Shown here piece after piece: positions 1-12,300 of a DNA stretch of 60,000 bases (the first letter of the stretch is position 1; every line of letters begins with the position of its first letter). The translations under genes and the position numbers were made by a program. The notes beneath the pieces were generated by a model. That model worked only from the letters and a program-made list of their open reading frames with translations. It did no database searches and was not told where the DNA came from. The DNA lies in the NCBI RefSeq assembly GCF_910592395.1, contig NC_088308.1:3226001-3286000 (forward strand), read 5' to 3'. The stretch is from Lineus longissimus (taxonomy: Eukaryota > Nemertea > Pilidiophora > Heteronemertea > Lineidae).

Positions 1-323
1 ACAAAGTGGACAACGCCCAGGCGTTCATGTGGCTGGCTCAGCTCCGCCACAGATGGGATGAAAATGAGAAGGATTGCTTCGGCAACATCTGTGACGCTCA
101 GTTCCGGTACTCGCACGAGTACCTGGGTAATACTCCTCGTCTCGTCATCACGCCGTTGACTGACAGATGCTACATCACCTTGACGCAGTCTCTCCATCTC
201 ATCATGAGCGGTGCCCCCGCTGGACCTGCTGGTACAGGCAAGACCGAGACAACCAAAGATTTGGGACGTGCTCTTGGTATCATGGTATACGTGTTCAACT
301 GCTCTGAACAGATGGATTACAAG
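1..323 (+). CDS. Dynein exon (5'-truncated by window): linker end and AAA1 P-loop
   Basis: The frame enters with two bases of a split codon, so the first whole codon is at 3-5. The exon encodes the end of the linker and the start of AAA1, with Walker A GPAGTGKT at 222-245, the main ATP-hydrolysis site. It ends QMDYK before donor gtacga at 324. The GTG at 6 is an internal valine, not a start codon. Confidence 0.95.
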
Positions 324-3300
324 GTACGATGACCTTTCCTCAGCTACCTAAAGGACTTAAGAACATGTTGGCCTGAGGTAGAGCATAGGTCACTTGCTGG
401 CTTTTTACACTAAGTTTATTGAATGTTTATTTTTTACAGTCGGTTGGTAACATCTACAAGGGTCTTGCCCAAGCCGGTGCCTGGGGTTGCTTTGACGAGT
501 TCAACCGTATTTCTGTTGAGGTGTTGTCTGTGGTCGCTGTCCAGGTGAAGAGTATCCAAGATGCCATCAGAGACAAGAAGAAGCGGTTCGATTTCTTGGG
601 AGAAGTGATCAACCTACAGGCAACCGTCGGTATCTTTATCACCATGAACCCCGGTTATGCTGGACGTACAGAGCTGCCAGAGAATCTCAAAGCTCTTTTC
701 AGGTATGTACTGTTAACCGCCAGTGCTGGTGTTTTATTTGGTAAGACTTTGAGTTATTTGTTTTAGTGTTAATTTTCCAACTGCTTCTCTTTACATTCCA
801 ATCCTTTCCTTTCAGACCTTGCGCTATGGTTGTGCCTGACTTTGAACTGATTTGCGAGATCATGTTGGTGGCTGAAGGTTTCATTGATGCCAGGCTTCTT
901 GCCAGGAAATTCATCACCCTGTACACCCTGTGTAAGGAGTTGCTCTCCAAACAGGACCATTACGATTGGGGTCTTAGGGCCATCAAGTCTGTACTTGTCG
1001 TGGCTGGTGCGCTCAAGAGGAGTGATCGTGGCCGTCCAGAGGACCAAGTCTTGATGAGAGCTCTGCGTGATTTCAACACACCAAAGATCGTCACAGATGA
1101 TTTGCCCATCTTCATGGGTCTTATCGGTGACCTGTTCCCGGCTCTTGATGTACCGAGGAAGAGGGACATGGACTTTGAAAAGGATATCAGAAAAGCAGCG
1201 GTTGACCTCAAACTTCAACCTGAGGACAGCTTCATCATCAAGGTAAACTCCCCATCAATACACTTATCAAATGTGGACAGAATTTCCTATAATCTTTTGG
1301 GAAATTGTGGGTATATTGATGATTTCGAGATGCAAGCACTTGCCAGTAATATTAACTTTCAAATTGAAGTTATGTGAGATTTGAAGTCTATTTAGGGTGG
1401 ATTATGACCCCAGCGCATCTCGCCATTCCATTTATTGAAGTTAGCTGGCTTGCTTCTGTTTTTATCAAGTTTTTGTTTTCACTTTTCCACAGATTGTCCA
1501 GCTCAAGGAATTGTTTGAAGTACGTCACTCCGTCTTCGTCATTGGAAATGCGGGTTCTGGTAAAAGTCAGGTGTGGAGGTCCTTGATCAGGACGTACCAG
1601 AACATGAAGGTGAAACCAACAGCTGTCGATCTGAACCCCAAGGCTGTCACTAACGATGAATTGTTTGGTGTCATCAATCCATCAACCAGAGAGTGGAAAG
1701 ATGGTACGTAAAAAATGATTTCCTAAACACGCACTTTTGTTCTCGACACCCCTTCATATTGACAGTGGAACCCTGATTGATAGAAATTTGGATTTTTAAT
1801 ATTTCATACCGTATTTTCAGGTCTTTTCTCAACCATCATGAGAGACATGGCAAACATCGGTGCCCAGGACGGACCAGGAGCTCGCTGGATTGTCCTTGAT
1901 GGTGACATTGATCCTATGTGGATCGAGTCCCTCAACACTGTCATGGACGACAACAAAGTGTTGACGTTGGCCAGTAACGAGCGTATCGCCCTCACTCCAA
2001 TGATGCGTCTGCTGTTCGAGATCAGTCACTTGAAGACTGCTACTCCTGCTACTGTGTCCAGAGCTGGTATCCTCTATGTAAATCCTTCCGATTTGGGTTG
2101 GAATCCGTAAGTCATCTTAAAACTGTTTTCTTGTTTGAGTTATAAGTGTATTGGAATTGTTGAATCCCGTTGCCACCATATTTTTAGACTATTGGTTGTG
2201 TCTTCTGCAGAACTTGACAAACTGCATTGGAACACATTCAAGAAACATGGTGATGTCGTCTGCTCAAGTCTTGGGTTGAAACTGAAAGAGGATTTCCCTT
2301 TGAGCAACTGTATTTTAGTAAAATATTGATGTCATCCAAGTTTAGTTCAATTACAGTGAGTACCAATAGTAATGTTTTCCAACCAACAATTTCAGGTACG
2401 TGACCAGCTGGATTGATACTAGGGAAGTCCAATCCGAGAGGGCCAACCTCACCATCCTCTTCGACAAGTACGTGCCAACTTGCTTGGATGTCCTGCGAAC
2501 ACGTTTCAAGAAGATCACACCAATCGCTGAAGTCAGTCAGATCCAGATGTTGTGCAACCTGCTCGAGTGCTTGTTGACACCAGAAAACACCCCTCCTGAC
2601 TGCTCGAAGGAGCTGTACGAGCTGTACTTTGCTTTCGCTTGCGTCTGGGCCTTTGGTGGTGCCATGTTCCAGGATCAGTTGATCGACTACAGGGTGGAGT
2701 TCACAAAGTGGTGGATCACTGAGTTCAAGACGATCAAATTCCCGCACCAGGGCACAGTGTTTGACTACTTCATTGACGAGGAGTCAAAGAAATTTGAACC
2801 CTGGACCAAGAGGATTGCCAAGTTCGAACTTGATCCAGACCTCCCATTGCAGGTACTTTATCATTCTTAGATTCGTTAGAATTGAGGCATCGAAAAGTAA
2901 AGTTGATATTTTATGTATTGACACCCTTTCACTGGCACCCTTTATAGTGAAAGGGCTAGCCAGGTTAAACTTATGATGCACTCTTGCACATACATGTACC
3001 TTTATTCAATTTGCTGGTGACTAACCAACCAGCCACAAGCTACATGTCTCGACCATACCACTAACGTCTGCGAACAGTGATTCATGTTGTTAATCTATTC
3101 ATCTTATCTTATAATTGTAGGCTGCTCTGGTTCACACTTCCGAGACGATGCGAGTACGATACTTCCTGGACATGTTGATCGAAAAACGTCGCCCTTGCAT
3201 GTTGGTTGGTAATGCCGGTGTGGGCAAGACTGTCCTCCTCCAAGACAAACTGAACAGCTTATCAGAGGACTGGATGGTTGCAAATGTTCCATTCAATTTC

Positions 3301-6300
3301 TACACCACATCCGAGATGTTACAGCGCATCCTTGAGAAACCGTTGGAAAAGAAAGCTGGACGTAACTTTGGCCCGCCCGGAACCAAACGCCTCATCTACT
3401 TCATTGACGACATGAACATGCCAGAGGTCGATATGTACTTCACCGTGCAACCGCACACGTTGATTCGTCAGCATCTTGACTACAGCCATTGGTTTGACAG
3501 GCATAAGCTCTCCCTGAAGGAGATCCACAACACGCAGTATGTGTCTTGTATGAATCCCACCGCTGGTTCCTTCACCATCAACCCAAGGTTGCAGGTTAGT
3601 ATGGCAATATATATCATCCGCCTTAAAGTGGGATCTATGATTCAGAATGTCTCTGTCAATATCTTGGCAAAAAAATCGGAGCACTGGTCATGAATTATGC
3701 TTGAAGAGATGAAACTTAGTAAAAAATTTAGTCCTGCCCAAAAAATTTGTTAGCTAATGCTTATTCATGTATTTGTACATCATTTTCCAGAGACACTTTG
3801 CCGTGTTTGCAGTCAGTTTCCCTGGTAACGATGCTCTGAAGACAATCTACTCTAGTATCTTGTCTCAGCACATGGCCTTGAATGGCTTTACAGCTCCAGT
3901 CCAGAAATATGCTGGCTTGTTGGTCGACGGGGCCTTAACGCTTCACACAAGAATTACCAGCAATTTCCTACCAACTGCCATCAAGTTCCACTATGTCTTC
4001 AACTTGAGGGATCTTTCAAACATTTTCCAGGTTCGTATTTTCTTTGGTTTCTAGGACTGATCAGTTTTAATCAAGTCAGTTCCAAGTCTTTTTTAAATGG
4101 ACCAGAGTGCACATACCTGAACCTTTTAACCTTCAGTGACAAGTGTTATTACTACATCACCTTAGATCACTTAATCTTGTCATAGGCACCGCCAGAGAAA
4201 TGATAGTACCTGCATAACTCATTGTTTTCTTTCAGGGCATGTTGTTTGCTGTGGCAGATGCAGCCAAGACCCCTGCTGATCTCATCCGTCTGTGGATGCA
4301 TGAGGCAGAGCGAGTCTACCGTGACAAACTGATTGACGAAAAGGACATGGAAACATTTGATAAACTCATCAAAGATGTCGTGAAGAAATCCTTCGAGGAC
4401 GCCGATGAAGCCATCGTCTTCCAGCGGCCATTGATGTTCTGCCACTTCGCCAAGGGCATCGGTGAACCCAAGTACAGCCATATCGAAGGGATGGAGGACC
4501 TGAACAAAATCCTCGTCGAAGCCCTCGACAGTTATAACGAGATCAACGCCGCCATGAACTTGGTGTTGTTCGTCGATGCCATCGAACATATTTGTCGAAT
4601 CAACCGTATCTTGGAGAGCCCCCGAGGAAACGCCCTGTTAGTCGGTGTTGGCGGAAGCGGTAAACAGAGTTTGTCACGTCTCGCTGCCTCCATCAGTAGT
4701 CTTGAGGTCTTCCAAGTCACCCTACGCAAAGGTTATGGAATCGCAGATTTGAAAATCGATCTTGGTGGTCTGTACATGAAGGCTGGAGTGAAGAACATTG
4801 GTACCGTGTTCCTAATGACAGATGCCCAGGTTGCCGATGAAAAGTTCTTGGTGTTGATCAACGATTTGTTGGCGTCTGGTGAGATTCCCGACTTGTTCGC
4901 AGATGATGAGTTGGAGAATATCATCGGTGGCGTGAGGAATGAAGTCAAGGGTCAAGGTTTGGAGGACACCAGAGAGAACTGTTGGAGATTCTTTATCGAC
5001 AGAGTCAGGAGACAACTGAAGGTGATTATGTACTGCAGTATTCCATGGGGCATTTTTCTGTGGATGGAGTCATATTATAGCCATTGCCATGGTAATAAGC
5101 CAATAACTTCAAGAACTATCTCTCAGTGCAGAAGAAAACGATATCAAACAGTTTTTGTATTGAGTTTAATTTTGTTGTTTTAACCCAGAATAGGTTTACC
5201 CATGCTCCTTGTGCCTGATGTATGAATTACACTATTTCTCCTCTAGGTTGTACTCTGCTTCTCCCCTGTTGGTAACGCCCTGCGTGTCAGAGCACGTAAG
5301 TTCCCTGCCGTCGTCAACTGTACAAGCATTGATTGGTTCCACGAGTGGCCAGAAGAGGCTCTGCAGTCTGTCAGCTTGAGGTTCTTGGAGGAAGTTGAAC
5401 TCCTCAATGTAAGTGATCGCATGTCCATCCAATCTATTGTCCTGAGCTTCACTGATTAAAGTTGTGAGATAGCTTAAATACGACATCTATAACATCAGAT
5501 TTACCCTAGTGTAATTTTTTCCAATCTTTCATCTTTTGTACCATGTTCTATTCGACTTTAAGTTTTAAAGTATTTATCTGTTTTATTTTTCTTAGCCTGA
5601 TATGAGGCAGTCAGTCTCCCTCTTCATGTCCTACGTGCACAAGTCGGTCAATGAAATGAGCGTGGTCTACCTTCAAAACGAGAGAAGATACAACTACACG
5701 ACACCAAAGAGTTTCTTGGAACAAATCAAACTTTATCAGAATCTGCTGAAAACCAAACACGAGGAACTCATGGCAAAGATGCAGCGTCTCGAAAACGGTT
5801 TGCAGAAGCTCCAGAGTACTGCCCAGCAGGTGGATGATTTGAAATCCAAGTTGGCATCCCAAGAAGTCGAACTTGCACAGAAGAATGAAGATGCGAACAA
5901 GCTGATTTCTGTTGTGGGTGCAGAAACTGAGAAGGTGTCCAAGGAGAAGGCTATCGCTGATGCGGAGGAGCAGAAAGTTGCAGTGTTTGCTAAGGAGGTC
6001 TCGAAGAAACAGTCGTCTTGTGAGGAAGATTTGGCCAAGGCTGAGCCTGCCCTGATTGCAGCTAAGGAGGCTTTGGATACCCTGAACAAGGTAATAATAT
6101 ATATTGTTGCTTTATGCATGAATATTTAAACTCTGAGTTTATTTCTGCTGGCAAATGCAATAGGTATAAAAATCATGAAAGCTCATTGTAAAATGCCTTA
6201 CTTGTTTCAAGTCTGTTGACACTTCTCATTCTTCTTTCCTTCAGAATAACTTGACTGAGTTGAAGTCTTTCGGCTCTCCGCCAGCAGCTGTAACCAATGT

Positions 6301-9300
6301 TGCTGCTGGTGTGATGTGTCTCCTCGCCCCTGGGGGGAAAATACCCAAGGATAGGAGCTGGAAGGCAGCAAAGGTCATGATGGGTAAAGTGGATGCGTTC
6401 TTGGATCAATTGGTCAATTTTGACAAAGAGAATATCCATGAGAACTGCCTGAAGGCCATACAGCCATATTTGGATAACCCAGAGTTTGAGCCCGAGTTCA
6501 TCCGTGCAAAGTCTCTTGCTGCTTCTGGTCTTTGTTCATGGGTCGTCAACATTGTAACCTTTTACCGAGTCTACTGTGAGGTGGAACCCAAGAGAATTGC
6601 CTTGAACACTGCCAATAGTGAGTTGGCCACTGCCAAAGAGAAATTACAAGGTATCCAGAATAAGATTCAACAGCTTGAAGAGTCACTTGGAGTGCTGACA
6701 GCGCAATTCGAGAAAGCCACAGCAGAGAAAGTGAAGTGTCAAGAGGAAGCTGATCGTACTGCTAAGACCATCGAGTTGGCTAATCGTCTCGTTGGCGGTC
6801 TGGCGTCCGAGAATATTCGTTGGGCCGAAGCTGTGGAGAATTTCAAGATTCAGGAGAAGACCCTTCCTGGTGATGTCTTGTTAACGACTGCATTCGTTTC
6901 ATACGTCGGTTGTTTCACCAAGCTTTACAGGTTGGACTTGATGAACAACAAGTGGGAGCCGTACCTACTTGGGCTGAAGAGTCCCATCCCAATCAGTGAG
7001 GGACTTGATCCACTCTCCATGTTGACAGATGATGCAAAGGTTGCCACATGGAACAACGAAGGTCTACCTAGCGACAGAATGTCAACAGAGAATGCAACCA
7101 TATTAACAAATGCTGAAAGATGGCCATTGATGATTGATCCGCAGCTCCAAGGTGTCAAGTGGATCAAAACAAAATATGGTGCCGATCTCCGTGTTGTGCG
7201 TATCGGGCAGAAGGGCTACTTGGATGCCATTGAGAGGGCTGTTGCTGCAGGTGACGTGGTCTTGATTGAAAATATGGAAGAATACTTGGATCCTGTTCTT
7301 GACCCAATCCTCGGGCGAAACACGATCAAGAAGGGCCGTGCCATCAAGATGGGAGACAAAGAGGTTGAGTACCATGCGGACTTCCGTCTCATACTTCACA
7401 CCAAGTTGGCGAACCCTCACTACAAACCAGAGATGCAAGCCCAGACAACTCTCATCAACTTCACTGTCACCAGAGATGGTCTGGAGGATCAGTTACTTGC
7501 TGCCGTCGTAAGCAAGGAGAGGCCCGATCTGGAGAAGCTGAAATCTGACCTCACCAGACAGCAGAACGAGTTCAAGATCACCCTGAAAGAGTTAGAAGAT
7601 TCCCTTCTTGCTCGTCTATCTGCGGCTGAAGGAAACTTCCTTGGTGACTACGCCTTGGTTGAGAACCTTGAGACCACCAAACGTACTGCTGCAGAAATTG
7701 AGGAGAAGGTAGCTGAAGCCAAGATCACTGAAGTGAAGATCAATGAGGCCAGGGAGCACTATCGAACAGCTGCTGCCAGGGCGTCCCTCCTCTACTTCAT
7801 CTTGAATGACTTGAACAAGATCAACCCCATGTATCAGTTCTCTCTCAAGGTGAGTGTACACTTGAGAAATGATTCACACTTTTCAGGAATGGAAACCATC
7901 TAAATGTGTCGTGTCATTAACATTTGATCTTTTGTGACTTTGATACTCCATCCAGATTTCTTGCCAGAACTAGCTGGACCTAGTCGCTAGGCAGTGCATA
8001 CTTGCTTCCTGTTTCTTTATCAGTAATCACCTCTTTATCCAAAAACAAAGCAGATCTCTATATTGTTCTGATTTCCTTACAAGGCCCTATTTCTCTCATT
8101 CTACAGGCATTCAGCGTTGTCTTTGAGAAAGCTATTGAGAAAGCCGAACCATCTGAAGAGCTGAAACAGCGTGTGTTCAACCTCATTGACTGCATCACAT
8201 ATTCCGTCTTCATCTACACCAGCAGAGGTCTGTTTGAGAAAGACAAGCTGATCTTTACGTCACAGATGACCTTCCAAGTCCTCCTCGGAAAGAAAGAGGT
8301 CAACCCGGTCGAGTTAGATTTCTTGCTCCGCTTCCCATCTGTGCCAAATGTCACGAGCCCTGTTGATTTCCTCTCCCACTTTGGCTGGGGCGGTATCAAG
8401 AGTCTCTCCAATATGGACGAATTCCGCAACTTGGATCGAGATATTGAAGGCTCTGCCAAGAGGTGGAAGAAGTTTGTTGAGAGTGAGTGTCCAGAGAAGG
8501 AGAAGTTCCCACAGGAATGGAAGAACAAGACCTCATTGCAGAAGCTGTGCATGATGAGAGCATTGCGTCCGGATCGTATGACATATGCCATGAAGTAAGT
8601 TCTGGTCATCTGCAGTGGCTTGAAAATACGCACTGACTTGTCGAAACTACACCGTACTGGTATGTTACTTCATGCCAGTTTGGCCCCTTTTGAATTCTGG
8701 AATTGAGGTTAGTGTTTGATGAGCTTTGAAATGCTAACAAAATCTGTAAAGGCTGAAGTTGATACAAGGGATTACTTCCTTGCTTGATCTTGCTAAGCTA
8801 ATTTCTGCCTTATTAAATGCAAATATTCACAATTGAATATATTTTTATTTTACAGGGACTTTGTTGAAGAGAAGCTCGGCAAACAGTATGTCGAGAATCG
8901 CAGTGTTGAATTCACCAAGTCCTACGAAGAATCTGGACCTGGTACCCCAATATTCTTCATCCTCTCCCCTGGTGTAGATCCCTTGAAGGATGTCGAAGCC
9001 CTTGGAAAGAAACTCGGCTTCACCAGTGATAATAAGAACCTGCACAACATTTCATTGGGTCAAGGTCAGGAAATCGTGGCAGAAGAGGCCATGGATCTTG
9101 CCGCGAAAGAGGGTCACTGGGTCGTGCTCCAGAACGTCCATTTGGTCAAGAACTGGCTCTCAAGCCTTGAGAAGAAAATTGAGCAGTACAGTTTGGAAAG
9201 TCATGAAGCGTACAGGCTTTACATCTCAGCTGAACCTGCTGGCGATCCGACTGCTCATATCATCCCTCAAGGTATCTTGGAATCAGCTATCAAGATCACC

Positions 9301-12300
9301 AACGAACCTCCCACTGGTATGCACGCCAATCTACACAAGGCCTTCGACAACTTCACCCAGGACACCCTCGAGATGTGTGCACGTGAGGCCGAGTTTAAGA
9401 GTATCCTCTTCTCCCTTTGCTACTTCCATGCCGTGGTGTGTGAGCGTCGTAAATTCGGTGCTCAAGGTTGGAACAGAGTCTACCCATACAACACTGGTGA
9501 TTTGACCATCAGTATGAACGTACTCTATAACTACCTGGAAGCCAATGCCAAGGTGCCCTGGGAGGATCTGAGGTATCTGTTCGGAGAGATTATGTACGGT
9601 GGCCACATCACTGATGACTGGGACAGGCGTTTGTGCAGGACTTACCTCGAGGAATACATGCACCCAGATATGGTAAATATCATTGCTGATTGTTGCACCA
9701 ACGAGATTTTTCAGAAGATACCATTCTCTTGTTTCGCTCCTGATTGATAATTTTGCCTGCGACTGAAATCTTATAATCTACATGCATCTTTTGACAAACA
9801 GGATGTTCCATCACATGCTGTTGTCAAATGACACTTGGAAAGCTGTCTTAACACCTTCAGCGCCAAACCACATAGCTCTACGTGGCCCAAATCCCCCTCC
9901 CCTTTGAGCTGGTTATCGGAGTCTCACAGACTTCATGAAAGAACTACGCCATCGCCATCTTCAGGGCAAGGTAGGAACTGAAAAGGTCCTTTCAGTTCCT
10001 ACCTTGCCCTGAAGATGGCGTAGTTCCTTCATAAAGTTTAAAGTTCTGAACTACGCCATAGCCATCTTCAGGGCAAGGTAGGAACTGAAAAGGCCGTTTG
10101 GTTTTTTTCACGGTATTTTCAGTTCCTGCCTTGCCCTGAAGATGGCGATGGCGTAGTTCTTCCATGAACTCCATGAGACTCCGATAACCAGCTTAAGTAG
10201 ATCTACGTGATTTGGCGCTGAAGGTGTTAAGTAATTCCAAGAGAGGCTAAAAAAGACTTATGATAACTTTAACAAGAGATTGGATGACATCAGGGTCGAT
10301 AATCAGTGTCAAACAGATCAAATGATGATCTATATTTCAGCTTGATGGTGAATTATACCTTGCCCCTGGTTTCCCCGTCCCACCAAACACGGACTACAAA
10401 GGCTACCACAACTACATCGATGAGTGTCTCCCGCCAGAGAGTCCCTACTTGTATGGTCTCCATCCCAACGCTGAGATTGAATTCTTGACAACAACTTCTG
10501 AAACGCTGTTCAGGACCGTGTTTGAGATGCAGCCACGTGATGCTGGAGCGGGTGCCGGTGCTGGAGTCAGTCGGGAAGAAAAGGTAATTTGGCATAATGT
10601 CATAAAGAAAAATGAGAGTTGCAGCTGTTGCCCATTCATAAATGCTTTCGTCTCTCTTGTTTTTGAGTTTGGTGGTCAACTGAACTTGTGACCATCATTA
10701 TGATTAAATACTTTATAATATAGCTTGGTGGTTTTATGAGGCCTGACAAGATTACTTACTTAAGCCCTTGCTCCTCGGAGAGCATTTAATGCCAACAACT
10801 TTCCTACATTGTCTTCTGTCTTGGGCAATCTTCTCCAGTTCCTGCCAAGAGTGACCCATTCTTCATGTCACTCTCGCAGTTCTCTTGGAGCCTTTAGTTA
10901 GGCTTTCCTTGTTTCTCTTCCTCTGTGGGTTCCATGTCAGAGAATGTTGTTATCATTATTATCACATATTTTGTTATAGCTGGGTTGTTTTATGAGGCCT
11001 GACAAGGTAGCAGAAGTATACAAATTTGTGTCATGATATGCCTTTCTCACTCTGTACAGGGTGCCACAATAAATAATTATCAAAGATGGGCAGTTTGGTA
11101 GCAAAAATCCTGAATCTTGATGAGAATCTTCATCAGGCACTTCCATGTTTGTCTCCCTGGCTCCCGGACGAAATGAGTCTGGACCGTAGCACTACTTGAT
11201 TGAAGCTCTTTTTGATCAAATTTCCTTAGCGCTCAACACCACTATATCCAGTATCACTACGACATTTGAACATGAAACATAAGATAAGAAAACTACCAGA
11301 TATTTTTTATTGTGGCATCGCTTTATCTATGAATGTGTACAGATCACTTCATTGAATTCTCATTCAACATGCATGTCAGTCAAGTTTACAGATGGGATGA
11401 AGGGATTAGCACTCACGAGTATGATTGAATGCCTATATTATTCACAACTACATGTTACTCAAGTTTCGTTGACTTCCTAAGCCAACAAAATTGCCAAATT
11501 TTTGCACACTGGTTCTCCTTTGCAGCCAAAGTTTTGTTTCAATCTCACTATGTTTTCATCTGTTTGCTTTCTTATGGTCCTGGGTGACCATCAAACTTTA
11601 TCACCTCTCTGCGTTCTGCATGGTCACATTGTATTCATCTTAAACTAACAGCATATTCTTTAAAGGCCTAGCTTGCAGTAGAATCATATAATTTGATAAA
11701 ATTATCCTTATTTAAGATGACAATTGAAGTTGACTTTATCGTGACTGATTTTGATGAGGTTTTTTTCTCTTTCAAACAGATTTCCGGCTCCAGAAACTGA
11801 AGGATTCATTTCATGGTTTAAAAATGTTATTAAGTTTCTCAAAACTGAAACTGAAATGTTTTTGAATTTGTACTTTTCAGGTGAAGCAGATCCTGGATGA
11901 CATCACCGAGAAACTGCCGGAGGAGTTCAACATGTTTGAGATCATGAATAAGGTGCCTGTTGAAGAGAGGACGCCCTACGTCGTGGTCGCTTTCCAGGAG
12001 GCTGAACGTATGAACGGCCTGACCTCTGAAATCAGGCGGTCCCTGAAGGAACTCGATCTTGGCCTGAAGGTTTGTTGATTAATTTATATTTGTTGATTTC
12101 CTGTTATGATACCAGACGTCAAAAGCACCTTGTGGCAGCCCATTGTTGGTATAAAGTACTTCCAGCATAAGAGCAGAACCAGTCATAATCCGGCCGAAAT
12201 GAATTGACTTAGTGTTATTCAATCATATTCAGATTTGTAAACTGTGGTACTAAATCATCGTACTTGTGTGTTTCAGGGTGAGCTGACAATTACTGGAGAC

